64,000 nt of DNA from NCBI GenBank assembly GCA_022559845.1, contig CM040117.1:142294732-142358731 (forward strand), read 5' to 3'. Shown piece by piece: positions 31,364-44,366 of the stretch. Source of the stretch: Amorphophallus konjac. Its lineage: Eukaryota; Streptophyta; Magnoliopsida; Alismatales; Araceae. The stretch's first letter is position 1; each line of letters starts with the position of its first letter. The translations under genes were made by a program, and so were the position numbers. The notes below the pieces were generated by a model that made no database searches, was not told the origin of the DNA, and was given only the letters and a program-made list of their open reading frames with translations.

Positions 31364-34300
31364 AATGGCTCATCATGTAGACTGGGATGGTATGCAGTAG
31401 ACTGTTGCGGGCCTTACTCAGGCACTGCAAAAGATAGCTCAAGCAGGCATAGGAGCAAGAGCTGGGGACTTGTATTACAATTTCTGAGGCTTAAATCCTC
31501 CACGTTTATATGGTTCTTCGAATCCAAACGAGGTCGAGAATTGAATCGATGAAATGAACCGTATATTTGATGTCATACAATGTACAGACCAAGAAAAAGT
31601 GTGTCTTGCTACTTTTCAACTCAACAAGGATGTACGTACATGGTGGAAGTCGGTTCCCACACCTCCAGCAGATGCACCACACACGTGGGAAGGTTTTCTT
31701 ACCCTATTCCGTACCAAGTACTTTCCGGAACATGTTAAGGAGAGAAAGGCTATGGAGTTCGCTTCTCTACGTTAGGGAATGATGATGGTTGCCAAATATG
31801 AATTACAATTTTCCAGGCTAGCACCATATGCAACTCATTTAGTTAGTACTGATTTATTGAAGCCCAATTGGTTTAAGGATGGGTTAAGACACGGTTTCAT
31901 TCAGCAGCTCGGGACTCAAAATATCCATACCTATGTGGAGATGGTCCAGCGGGCGTATCTTTGTGAAAGGACCTTGGAAAAGGTCAAAAAATTAAAGGGC
32001 AAAGGTGAAGAGTCAAGTTGACGGTCGGATCGGCGTAGTAAGAAGGAGAAATTTAGCATCACAGAGCCCTACAAACCCCGTGATAGCAGGAAGAGGTCGA
32101 GGAACGGGAGCGGGAGTAACTCCCAGAAGAATAAAGAGTCAAGGAGGAGGATAAGCAAGTCATGGCGGCTTGCACCTTTTGTGAATAGTTCGGTCACTCG
32201 GTCGAGGAATGCTGGAAGTGCCTCGATGCTTGTTTAAGGTGTGGCAACCGTGAGCATCGCATGCCAAACTATCCTCTTATGAAGGAACAATCGTCTGGTG
32301 GTGGACGCAAGAGGCAGGCTAACCTCAATGATGTTCTAGAAGATTATGAAGTGCCCAAGGACGACAGACTTATAGAAGGTATTATTCAAGTTTGTTCCCA
32401 TCCTGCATTTGTGCTAATTGATACCGGTGCTTCTCATTCCTTTATATCCACTACTTTTTCAAAAACATTGTCAATTTCATCAGTTCCTTTACCGTCGGAC
32501 CTTTCTATTATCACACCCTTAGGTTCTGGAACAAAGCTTACCGATTACTACCCTAATAGTGAGGTAACGATAGAAGGTCATAATCTCCCTGCAAACTTAG
32601 TATGCCTTGACATGAAAGGTTATGATGCCATTCTAGGGGTAGTTTGGCTAGTGGATCATGATGCCAATATCAATTGCTAGAATAGGATAATTTCCTTTCG
32701 CAAACCAAGTCTTCCGAGATTTCCCTTCCTCAGTATCAAGTATAGGAAACATCCTACCATCATTTCTTCTCTTCACGCTTGTAAACTTATTTCGCAAGGA
32801 TGTGTAGCTTTTCTTACTTCTGTAATTGTTACCGAGTCCAAGGAGATCATCTTAGCAGACATCCCCATTGTAAATGAGTTTCCTAATGTATTCCCATCAG
32901 ATCTACCCAGTTTACCACCTGAAAGAGAAGTAAACTTCTCCATTGAACTCATTCCTAGAGCAGCACCTGTTTCTATAGCTCCCTACAAGATGTCCCCCAA
33001 AGAACTAAAGGAATTGAAGATGTAGCTTCAGAAATATTATACAAGGGGTTCATACGACCTAGCACATCCCCTTGGGGTGCGCTAGTTCTTTTTGTCAAGA
33101 AGAAGGATGGATCGCTCAGACTTTGTATCGACTATAGGTGACTGAATCAACTCACAATTAAGAACAAGTATCCGTTGCCGTGTATCGATGAGCTCTTTGA
33201 TCAGCTTTCGGGAGCAAAATATTTTTCCAAGATAGACCTTAGGTCAGGCTATCACCAGCTTAGAATTAAAGATGAAGACATATACAAAACTACATTTCGA
33301 AGCTGTTATAGTCATTATGAGTTAGTTGTAATGCCGTTCGGGTTAACTAATGCCCCAACAGCATTTATGCAACTCATGAATAAAGTTTTCCAACCTTATA
33401 TGGACCAGTTTGTAGTCGTCTTTGTTGATGACATTCTTATTTACTCCAAGACAAAGGAGGAACATGAAGAACATTTGAAAATAGCCTTACAAACTCTAAG
33501 ATAACACAAACTCTATGCCAAACTTAGTAAATGTGAGTTCTGGCTTAAGGAAGTCTCATTTCTTGGCCATATCATTTCAAAGGAAGGTATCACTGTGGAT
33601 CCTTCTAAAGTGGAAGCTGTCAAGAACTCGAACCGGCCAATGACTGTGTCCGAAATAAGAAGTTTCCTAGGGTTAGCTAGTTATTACAGGAGATTTATTA
33701 AAGATTTTTCTAAAATTACAGTCCCTTTGACAAGACTTACAATAAAAGAAAATCCTTTTGTATGGTTGAAGGACTGTGAAAAGAGTTTCCTAACTCTTAA
33801 GGAACATCTCACGACAGCCCCTATATTATCATTGTCCGTTGAGGGTGGTGGATTTGAAGTCTATACGGATGCATCTAGCATTGGCCTAGGGTGCGTTCTT
33901 ATGTAAAATGGGAAGGTAATTTGCTATTCTTCAAGACAATTAAAGCGTCACGAGGAGAATTACCCTGTGCATGATTTAGAGTTGGCGGCTGTTATATTTG
34001 CCTTAAAAATCTGACGTCACTACCTTTATGGAGAGAAACTTACAGTTTATTCAGACCATAAAAGTTTGAAATATTTGTTCTCCCAAAAGGAGCTGAATAT
34101 GAGGCAAAGAAGATAGTTAGAATACCTAAAGGACTTTAATTTTGCTATTTAATATCATACTGGCAAAGCTAATGCTGTAGCAGATGCACTCAGCAGAAAA
34201 TCAATGGGAAAGCTATCAAGTCTTATGATTAGTATGACTAATCTCATTCCTCAATTTGCTCAGTTGAATTTATATATTGACATGAAGCAAGAAGATTATT

Positions 34301-35766
34301 TTATGGCCAGTATTTGAACTCAACCTACATTAATAGAAGATCTAGTCAAGCTACAAGACAATGATCCAGTGTTACTGGAGATTAAAGCCAATATTGAGCA
34401 AAGGCCGGATTTCTCTATTACCGATGATGGAAGGTTACTATTCAAGAATCAAATTTGTGTACCAGATCATGTTGATACTAAGAAACTGATCTTGGAAGAA
34501 GCCCATAATTCCAAATACACCATTCATCCAGGTGGTACAAAAATGTATCAAGATCTTGAAAGGAACTTCTGGTGGCCTAACATGAAAAGAGAAATAACAG
34601 ATTTTGTGTCCCGCTCTCTCACTTGTCATCAAGTAAAGGCAGTGCATTTCAGACCCGCGGGTAAATTACACCCCTTGAATATTCCCGAATGGAAATGGGA
34701 AAGTGTAGGGATGGATTTCATTATGGGTTTACCTAAAACAAGAGGAGGACATGATGGTATATGGGTAATCATAGACCGATTGACTAAGTCTGCATATTTT
34801 CTGCCAATCTAAAGTCGATGGTCTTTGGATATTCAAGCAGCATTATACATGAGGGAAATTGTCAAATTACATGGTGTCCCTGTCACTATTATATCAGATA
34901 GAGATCCTCGATTCACCTCACAGTTTTGAAAGGGTCTTCAACACTCTCTAGGGACCCGACTGAACTTTAGCACGGCATTTCACCCACAAACTGATGGTCA
35001 AACGGAAAGGATAAAACAAGTGGTGGAAGATATGCTCAGGGCTTGTGCTATTGATTTTGGAGATAGTTGGCATGATCACTTACCTCTAGTAGAATTTTCA
35101 TACATCAATAGCTACCAAGCTAGTATATAGATGGCACCATTTGAAGCTCTGTATGGAAGAAGCTGCCGATCACCGATATGTTGGAATGAAGTAGGTGAGA
35201 GACTATTTTTAGGTCCCAACATGGTCAGGGATACTACAGAAAAGATAAAGCTTATTCGGGAAAGGCTTCAGATGGCATAAGACCGGCAGAAATCTTATGC
35301 TGATAATCGAAGACGTGACTTGGAGTTCCAAGTAGGATACCATGTATACCTTAAGGTTTCTCTGGGTCGTGGTATTCGAAGATTTGGCATTAAAGGCAAG
35401 CTTACTCCAAGATTTATTGGTCCATTTAAAATTCTAGAAAGGGTTGGTGAGGTGGCTTATCGACTAGCTTTACCTCCTCAATTATTAGAAGTTCATGATG
35501 TATTTCACGTCTCGATGCCCAACAAATATGTTCCTGATCCTTTCCATGTCATCACTTATGACAATCCCAAGATTAAGAAGGATTTAACATATGAGCAGAA
35601 ACCAATCAAGATCATTGAAGGAGAGGTACGTCAACTTCGGAATAAGACTATTCCTGTGGTCAAGATATAGTGGACAAAGTCAGGAGAAACATGGGAAACC
35701 GAAGAAGCTATGCGCAAAAGATTTCCAGAACTATTTGAATGTAAGTACACTCTCCATAGAATCTAA
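31364..35766 (+). pseudogene. Element E gag-pol, heavily mutated chromovirus polyprotein
   Basis: Starts at the ATG at 31364 (MAHHVDWDGM). Gag (to about 32020) retains CTDQEKVCLATFQL and WEGFLTLFRTKYF. A degenerate double zinc knuckle follows at 32180-32280 (a TAG replaces one residue and one Cys reads Tyr). Protease DTGASHSFIS starts near 32419. RT shows [11 protein letters not shown] and FVDD at 33421-33432. RNase H DASSIGLG is near 33870. Integrase lies at about 34490-35300 ([38 protein letters not shown]). A chromodomain-like tail spans 35570-35740. I see over a dozen stops and at least two frameshifts. Most stops fit CAG/CAA to TAG/TAA or TGG to TAG/TGA changes, for example 33904, 34013, 34114, 34928, 35129 and 35279. 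Cannot be functional. Confidence 0.88.
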
Positions 35767-35807
35767 GTATTGAATTTGGGGACCAAATTCTCTTAAGTGG
35801 GGGAGGG

Positions 35808-38800
35808 TGTAATGCCGCAGAATTTTTATAAATTATTCTGATGAATTTAGGAATTTTCTAGAATTATCAAAGGCTCAAATGAATTAATAAATGAATATTG
35901 GGTTAAATATATCATTATTAAAGCCCAAATAAAGTAATCAATTAACCTAACCTAATTAAGTAAAGCCCAAAAGGATTAAGGACCAGGCCCACGAAGTTTG
36001 GCCCATATTCTAGAAGGTTAATTAGCCTATTCACGGAATATAGGGATAAATACACCTTGAATAGATAATTTAGTGGATAAAACAAAAATGGAGTTTGAAC
36101 TAGTTTCAAATTCGGCGCCCAGGATCTATAGCAGTCTATCGTAAAACTGCTAAGGCATACGTGGCATACCAATCTTCGATCGCTATTTCCTGTCAGCTCC
36201 ATGAGTGGAAGAACGAGCAAAAAGATTAGATTTTTGAGGTCTTATCACCTAGAGATCGAGATGGGTGGACTAGTAAACATCATAAGGACTCTAGGATCGA
36301 TCTAATCCTTAACCCTAGTAAAACCCTATAAATAGGACCTAGTTTTGACCTGTGCAACCCTTACCTTTGGCTCGCGTGGAATCAAGGTAAGATGGTATTA
36401 TTTTAGGTAGGTTCTTTAGAAGTTTTTATTTATAATACATAGGACTAACATCTCTCAAAATCTCGTGCTAGGAGATCAAGCACACAAGGAGATAGAAGCC
36501 TGCAAAGTTGCTGGTTCCACATTAGCGATCCAGGAAACTGTGCAAAAGTCCGGTGAAGATCAAAGGATTAGAGAACCAAGTCGAGGTATTTAACCTTAGT
36601 GCCTTTAGAACTTTTTGTTCCCCTTAGTATCTACTTCTTACCCTCCAAATTTCGCGTCATTAGGTCAAGAGGATCCCGAGATATCAGGGGGTGAAGTTGC
36701 TGATTTGTCACAAGGAGTGCAAGGAACTATGGGTAACATCTAGCCTTAAATTTGGAGTTTAAAGACTTTAGCAGAGGTAGGTCATCTCATGAACGGCTAA
36801 AATATCATTCTAGGGATAAAAGCCCTCCGATTTTACTCGATTTCATGCTTTATGTGTGGAGAATATCATGTTTCAATAGGACCTATGCACTTAGTATATC
36901 ATACATGCATACCTCTTAAGCCTAATAAACTAAATTAATTCTTTTGTCATGATACATGATTCCCATGCATAATGTAGCATTTTCCTCATTCTATCATATA
37001 GAAGTTTTATAAATATGTTGATTTCCAGACATGATATGTTTTAAACCTTAGTTTCTTCTTAGTTAATTTACTGTCAGTGGTGCTCTAGCGGCCTCAAATT
37101 CGACCGCCAACCTTATGCAGCGGCCCTACGATAAACCGCTAGACACTCTGTAAACTCAGATTTTTATGAAAGTTATGGCGGACCAGAAATAGACCGTTAA
37201 TGTCTCTCTGGCGACCTTACGATAAACAGCCAAATTACTGTAACGGTTCTATAATAGACCGCCAATGTTCTATTTTCTGTCAACCCAAGACAAGATGAAG
37301 AGCATCCCACTAAGTTTATAATTAAGCCTAGTTAACTAAGAACTAACCTGCTTTTATGATATTTATTACTCTGAGTTTAAATTCTTGATTATACCAGTGG
37401 TCTCATGTTGTTTATGGTTTATAGGATTATTTTAAACATATGATAGTTTCGTGCTAAAAACCTTATAATATTGTATTAAATTATGATTTAAGTACTTGTA
37501 TGGATGAGATTGAACATTGGTTTATCACTGTACACATTCCATTCCTATCTCAGAGTCATTTCTGTAAGTTCATGGCATATATTCCGGTATATGGCCATTA
37601 GTTACACACTTTGCACTTATAGGAACATAATCTTGAACTTGATAAACTCTCCCTTGGATATTCCTTCCAATGGACTAGGAAATCTTATTTCAAGGCCTCC
37701 GTAATTCTCCGTGAGCTTGGGATTCCCACTAGGACGCCGAGTTAGTTGTACCATTAAAGCCCAATTGTCTAGAAAGCACTACCGATGTTTTCCGATTTTG
37801 ATTCTGTAACGGTTCAATACTCAACCGCTAAGGCCCATTAACGATCCAGTATCTGACCGCCACGTTATCTGAGTCCAAACTGATTTCTTTCTAGATTCAG
37901 TTCATTCTAGTAGCCCAATACTAGACCGCCATGTCAATATAGCGGCCTAGTTATAGACCGCTAAGTTTCCTGAAGACTATTGACTCAAGGTTTGACCAAG
38001 GGTTAATATTCTTGTGGTCCTAGATTCATTCTTGATAGTCTAAGACTTGTAACCTTATTCAAAGACATCTAAGATAAATTATGAAAGATAAAGAACGTAC
38101 CGTTATGATGCCGATTTATTTCCATGGCATAACCAAGTTATTTAAGGTATTTATTGAAATTCCTTATTCTCAATAGAATCATTCTTATTTTTGGTTACTT
38201 TATCACGGAATTACCATTGAAATTGTACATTCTTGGCCAAACTTTATTACATGTGTGGAAGTAGCTTGATTTATACTTTAAGATGCGGTTCGAGCATTGA
38301 TTGTGTTCAAGGGCTCTATGCTAGTCCCCTCGGCTGATTGTCAGAAATATACTATTATAAACCATGCGGTATGATGCTACTAACGTCGCATTGTGCTAGG
38401 AGTACTTTCTTTATAAATAAGTGAAAATCCATGGCAATTACAAATATCCACGGTATTCATGGATTCATCCACCAAGTGGTAATCCACAAAAATTCATGAA
38501 GTACTTGTTACTAAGTGAAGAGTACATTCTTGCTTGACTTGCTAGTACATTATTATTACATTCTTGTTCATGAAAGGTCATATTACATTCTTGCTTGATC
38601 ATGCTTGCTCATTCATATCTTAACTAGGTCATGTCTTGCTACTATGGTTTATTCACATGATTTACCGCATTCGCATGATTTTACCTTATTCTTTAGAGCT
38701 AAAATGCTAATCACTTTAATATTGCCAATCGTGTTGATGCGAAGATACCTACTGGGCAAGTGTGCTCATTACCTACTTTTCAATCTTTTCAGGAGATGCA

Positions 38801-39143
38801 AGTAGTTCGGATTCGGATTCGAGTTATTCAAGTGATGGGTCTGAGAGCGAATGAAAGTCACATAAGATTGAGAGAAGACTTAGAAAATCAATAATGTCTA
38901 GATCGAGTTCATGTAATTTTCTTTTTATTGAGTCCAATAGATTTAAGAAAGATGAATAGTTCATGTACTCGAATTATTCTTTTTATTAATAAGTGTGAAA
39001 GTTTGATTAAATTATTGTGCAATTGCATCTTATGTGTGATTGTCTTGCGCTCTGATTATTCTTGCTTGCAAGAGGCTTACCATGCCGGCTGTTCACGATT
39101 CCCGAGATTATCTTTCGTTGTATTAAAAGCTCGGGCCGTGACA
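35808..39143 (+). repeat. 3' LTR of element E, 3336 bp
   Basis: Preceded by the PPT TTAAGTGGGGGAGGG (35793-35807). Begins TGTAATGCCGCAG and ends GGGCCGTGACA. TATAAATAG at 36327-36335 is the likely TATA box. Two clusters of ~23-bp palindromes lie at 37087-37267 and 37808-37962. The last 490 bp match the dismembered 5' LTR. No gene is seen; short frames are chance. Confidence 0.88.
37087..37962. repeat. Phased ~23-bp palindromes in the E LTR (9 copies)
   Basis: Left arms like AGCGGCC and right arms like AGACCGCT. Units start near 37087, 37119, 37177, 37210 and 37242, then 37808, 37840, 37909 and 37940. Gaps are 32, 58, 33, 32 and 32, 69, 31 bp. The consensus resembles AGCGGYC, about 8 bp, TAGACCGCYA. 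Confidence 0.8.
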
Positions 39144-41617
39144 ACTTTGTTGCGCCTGCCATCATTGCGTGCCTAAGGAGCTGACTCAGAAAGTGGCTCA
39201 TCTTTTTCTTCGGGTGTTGCCTGGACCTGTTGTGCTGGCTCGACTGGCTCCCTCTGTTCCATGAATTCGACAAGGCTTGGAATGCCCGTGTAGTCTTTAT
39301 TTGCCAGAGGAGAGCCCACTGAGGGTAAGGTTAGGGTATTCTTGATCTTTGATTGTAGCGCATGGTTGCTTGCCCTCAAGAGATGACAAGAATTCAGTGA
39401 AGGAGGGGACCTTCTAACCGCTTGCATGTTCATGGTAAAGCCCCGCCGGAGGGGGAATTTCTATGCCCTTAACTTCAGGCTGAGGGACTTGGTATGGCTG
39501 CTCGCCCCAGAACATAATATTTTGGTTAGCCTGAGGAAGGTGCCCCCATTTTTTTCCAGACCTAGTGGCATGTTGAGAGGTGTAAGTTTCAGCTTGATTT
39601 GCCTCTACTGGCATGAGGCATATTTCTTCGTCATCCTCTTCAGAGATTCGGACTGTGTTAAATAGGGTTGAAAGAGTGTTGCAAGATACGACAATGCCTT
39701 TTCTTTTGTTCTTTGACCTCTTCTTCTTTTTCTTCATAATTGGTGACTGCTCCTACAGGGGTTCATCCCATATGTTTGGTTCTTTAGCTTTAGCTTCAGC
39801 TTCTTCTGATAATTTAAGGGGCTCGAAGTGTCCCCAAGGAACATACTCTTTCAGTTAGACAGGCCGGATTTCGGGCTACTCACATTCATCTATCCCATCT
39901 ATGATTTCTTAAAGCCGTTCAACTGCTGGATTGGCTTCTTTGTGCACCCGTAGGGGCATTTGTTTCTTCTTGTTTCCGGTGGGCCTTCTGAAGACCACCT
40001 GAGGAGCTATCTCATACCAAATGGGGGTCACAACTGGGGATGTCGGCTAAGGTGTAACACCCTGTATATGAATTCTCGAGCAGTGACAAAGCGCTGCCCT
40101 TCTTCTTGTTTTTGCCAGCACGGTCTGCCAATTCCCCTGGTCTTTTGTTGGCGCTAGGACATAGGCCTCATAGGTGTGCTGAGTGCAGGCCTTTAGGTAG
40201 CTGTTGATATAAGAATATCAAGTTGATTGTCACACCCATAGTGGGCATTTCATGCAGGCGCGGGGGATCGACTTTGTGTTCCCCCATTTACAGCTCACCT
40301 TTCTTAGTTAAAGACTCAATAGTGTCTTTGAAAACATAGCATTCCTCGATAGCGTGCCCGAGCATTTGATGATACGAGCAGAAATGAGGGTCATCTTTTC
40401 TTATGAGATCACCCGACCTCTTTGGCTCTGGGAGAGTGATCTTGTTGTATCTTGTAGCCCATTCAAACAAGACTCGAGTCTTATCTTGAGGGAATGAATA
40501 TAGCTTTTTAATTTTATCCCGTAGGGAGGGGCCTTCTGGCCGATCGGCGAGCTTGGATGGGCGAGGCTCAGCTACCCCTTTGCCTTTTTCTTTCTGCTGT
40601 TCAACGGCCTTAAATTTGACCGTGTGCACTTCTTGAGATGCCGGTCGTTTGTCCGCAGGCTTGGCCTTCTGGCCTGAGGTGGCAGGAGTAGAAGAGTACT
40701 TTTAGAGTAATGCCTCAATTTCCACCACGACATTATTTAGTCGATCAAATAACTTGATTTCAGTGTCTATCATTCTTTCTAGGACTTCTCTTTTTAGATT
40801 ATGCTTGCATATTTGGATGACATCCTCCTGATGCGGCAGACGTCTGCACCTCATGCTAAGATTCATCCACCTTTTGATGTATTCTAGGGAAGACTCATCG
40901 TTCCTTTGTCTGGTTACATATAGTTCGGCCACCATCACCTCCCTCTCGGCGATGTGGAACCTCTCTTTGAACTTCCTTTGCATGTCGGGCCAATCAATTA
41001 TAGACCCGGGTTGCAAGCTTGAGTACCACTCGAAGGCAAGCCTCGTTAGTGTGGACCCAAAGAACTTCAACAAGTGTGACTCGTCAGTGGCCAAGTCGCC
41101 CATTACATTGATATAGTAGGCAATACTCTATAGGAGACCCTTGCCCATTGTACTTCTCGAATTTCGAAGGCTTAGTAATGCCAAGAGGTAGTCTTTTTGC
41201 AACATGATGGGGTGGGTATGGTACCCTATGCACATCAAATCAGGTGGAGTCACCATCGTTCCTCTCCGCCAGCTTCATTTCTATCATCTTCTCAATCATG
41301 AGCTTGTTCATCACCACAAGATCAATTGGGCTTGGGTAGAAGTGAGCTTGTTGCATGTGCGTCGTTGTCAACACGGCCATATGAGGTGTGGCAGGGGCCC
41401 CCTGAAATTCGAAGATTGTGGGTTGCGGCGTAGCCGTAAGTTGTTGTTGTGGGGGAGGGATGCCGCAATCATAGTTAGGCACCGGTTGTGAAGCAATTGC
41501 CTGCGGTGAGGCTTCAAATGCCTGGCTGCTGCCCCCTAATGTCCCAGGTGGGACTTCAACTTGTCCAGGTGTGGAGGTATGAGTATCCCTCTCGCTTAGT
41601 TGCTTCTTCAATGCTTC
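39144..41617 (-). pseudogene. Element F (Tat-type) gag, C-terminal part
   Basis: Minus strand, continuing from 62465-62779 after computational removal of element G; the frame is then in register across the junction. 41617-41240 is a Pro/Gln/Thr-rich linker ending in a TGA. A frameshift near 41130 leads into the gag core 41103-40702 (HLLKFFGSTLTRLAFEWYSSL, ERFHIAEREV, SLEYIKRWMNL), the retrotransposon gag domain that forms the particle. After a TAA, 40629-40288 carries the lineage-typical CX2HX4HX4C knuckle (C at 40380, last C at 40341). 40280-39144 is a broken C-terminal region with several stops. Element E interrupts it at 39144. Target site GCTTC at 41613-41617. Confidence 0.75.
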
Positions 41618-44305
41618 TGTCACGCCCCGATGCGGAATCTCGGGACGTACGGTTAGGGGCAAGCGAGCAATAATTCCGAACCATTGCAAACCATTGCACA
41701 AAAGGTTGGAAAGGATAATAATCAGAGTTTTATTGATAATAAAGTTGAGTACACTGGGTAGAACAACTACATCCAAATAATAAGTAAAATACTAGAACAA
41801 TCTCTCACTAATACTAAGGGTACAAACTGACTCAATAAACTAAAACTATCTCTCGATGTCACTCCAGTCCATTCCCGACAAGTTCATCACCTGGAAAGAG
41901 GGGAAAAGTAGGAGTGAGCTAAACGCGCTCAGTAGATAACCACAAACAGGCTTACATAATTAACCATTGATTTCCAATTTATATGAAATGTAGTAAATAA
42001 AGAATGACGATACGATAAAAGAAACAATGTAAAAGATATCTTGCAAGGTCAAGAAATATTACAATTTACCAAGTAATGAACAAGTAAAGTAACAGTAGAT
42101 AATTTGGCCAACAAGTATGTTACACATGTAACCAAGTAAATACGCACGAGTCAAGTAACAAGAGTTTGTCATATATGTAACATGTCAAGTCAAGTATTCG
42201 GGTGCAATGCCTCACCCTGTCATAAACATCCCAATGGGCTCAATATCTTTTCGGGCGCTCTCCCCAGGACCAGACCGGGCCCTTATGATGCGTTGGCATT
42301 TCATTTCAATTGGATCACCGATCCCCCGTCTAGACATAGTCAATTATGGCCAATATAATCAGATGAATTTCTGTTGGGTACAAGATGTAAAGGACGACAC
42401 TCGCCTCCTTTGATTCAAGAGAATAACCACGATGAAAAACCCAAAACAAGGTAGTCGTACGGCAAACACTGGGCCGTACTCACATGAGTAACGAGTCACG
42501 GGGCCAAGAATGAACAGTTGACAGTAAGCCGTTCGAGAGAGAGAAGTAAGTTCCGAAGAACGAATATACGAACCATTCGGGTCGTATTTTAAGAAATATG
42601 GTTCAAGAGAATCCGTATTAAGCATAACGATAATATCTAATTATAAGATAATTTATGCAAAATAGTTACCGGGTTGCCAATAAAAATTAAACCAACCAAT
42701 TTCAGTTTTATGTCCATTGATCAATTCCGGGCTCAAATATGACCGAAGATTATCCAAGGGTAATCGATCAATTAATCAAGTTAAAACAATAGTCATGATG
42801 TAACCGTAATTTACCACGGTAAAAATGTTCTACGGTAAAAAAAAATGTAAAGTTTACCGGATGGAGTGTCCGGCTAATTGGTCAAAGACTTGCCATAAGT
42901 CGGCCAGTAATTTTCTGGTTTACAGTAATTTACAGAAATTACCTATGGTAAAGTTTAGCTATTTACCATACTTATTCAATTTATCCAAAGTTACAAGTGA
43001 ATTTCAATGATTTTCACTTTAAACAATTTATCAAAATAGATATTGCAAATAACAGAAATTTACTCATGTCATTATCTGTTATTTATGTGGATTGTCAATT
43101 TTTACTAATTAACATTGTTAAATGGGTCAAATAGCAAAAAATTCAGTTTTCTGGAAGTTAAACGGATGACAGTGGGCCGTTAAACCTACTAGCTGTAAAA
43201 CGGTTATCATTGGGCCGTTTTATACAAGGCGGGCGGTTCTAATTGGGCCGTTTGTATAAGTCGGGCGGGCAGTTCTGAACCGTCTAAGAGATAAAGCGGT
43301 CCGGTTGGAACCGTTAATCCCTGTAACACGGGAATAGCAAAACAGAAGCATAAATCCGGCGTTTTATGCATTTGAGTACGTAAATAAATGGAAAAGCATG
43401 GTTTCTACAAGCTAACATGATGCCCTTTCATTCCATTTATCAAATTCAAGGTTTGTGCCATGGTTACCTACCTTAACCGATGAAATAAGGAAAGATGAAT
43501 GGGGAAGAAGATGAACAGTAGACTTGCAGAGCTTCTTCACAGCAGCAAAAACCCTTTTGTGTTTAAGAAATGTTTAAGGGGGCTTCCTCTACTTATAGGT
43601 TTGGAAGAGGAGTGTTTAATCTTCACACTCGGTTTAGTCAGAGCCGTAAAATCCTTTGCATTGTTGACAACGTGTTTCTGCCAACCAAAACACGGTTTCA
43701 CGTGTTTCTCAAGGTAAGGTTAGCCTAATCTAAGCCTAATCCAAAAGATTAAGGAATGGTTAACTCAAACCTCAATTTAATATTACTAAATGATTTTTAA
43801 TGAATTGGACCCAAAAGATAAAATTACTAATCAAGACATGCTCTTTCATAATATGATTTTTATGGAATTTTATCACGAGGTTTATTGTTAATCTCCCAAT
43901 CTTAAGATTAAAATAATAATTTAACCCAATGTTCAACGGTTTAGTCGATAGAGAGAGTTTCTGATTTTTACCGATGAAACTTCAGAAGACAAAGTTGCTA
44001 AGAAAAATACCCTCTATCAGATGTGATTTTTACAGATTTTTCTAAGGTAGTTGTATTTTCGTATGAATACTGTTTTCCGCGTTTTTAAGTCAGGCTTAAA
44101 TCACTGATTAAGCCATGTAAATGATTTTATTAGGGTCAAGTACAGAAGACCAAAGTGTTTACCATGGTCTTTACTAATTAACTATTATTTTTTGGAATTT
44201 TTATATGATAGTCAAAATTTTTACTATTTACTATTTACCACAGTCACTATTCAACATTTACTATTTACGAAATTTAATATTTGTACAGAAACTCGGGGTC
44301 TTACA
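41618..44305 (-). repeat. Element G 3' LTR (minus orientation)
   Basis: 2688 bp. TATA box TATAAGTA (minus) near 43590-43597. Palindromes lie at 42457-42479, 42512-42534, 42565-42586 and about 42596-42618, and a ~33-bp phased cluster at 43160-43320 (arms AACGGNN and GGNCCGTT). Compared with the 5' LTR, two palindrome arms here carry single C-to-T or G-to-A changes that break pairing. No gene. Confidence 0.9.
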
Positions 44306-44366
44306 CCCTCCCCCAATTAAAGAATTTGGTCCTCCAAATTCACTGGACCAAAATATAATAGCTCAC

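Larger units (their letters stand above)
24110..39143 (+). mobile_element. Element E, decayed Tekay/Del-type chromovirus
   Basis: The 5' LTR survives in three pieces (24110-24338, 25617-25760 and 31016-31134), which together match 38654-39143 of the 3' LTR almost base for base in length (about 491 versus 490 bp). LTR D, a PIF-like element and a LINE account for the gaps. PBS at 31141-31154, gag-pol 31364-35766, PPT before 35808, 3' LTR 35808-39143. The C-terminal chromodomain and DTGASHSF protease place it with Tekay. It lies in the Tat element F, which resumes at 39144; ACTTT at 39144-39148 is the candidate target duplication. Confidence 0.85.
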
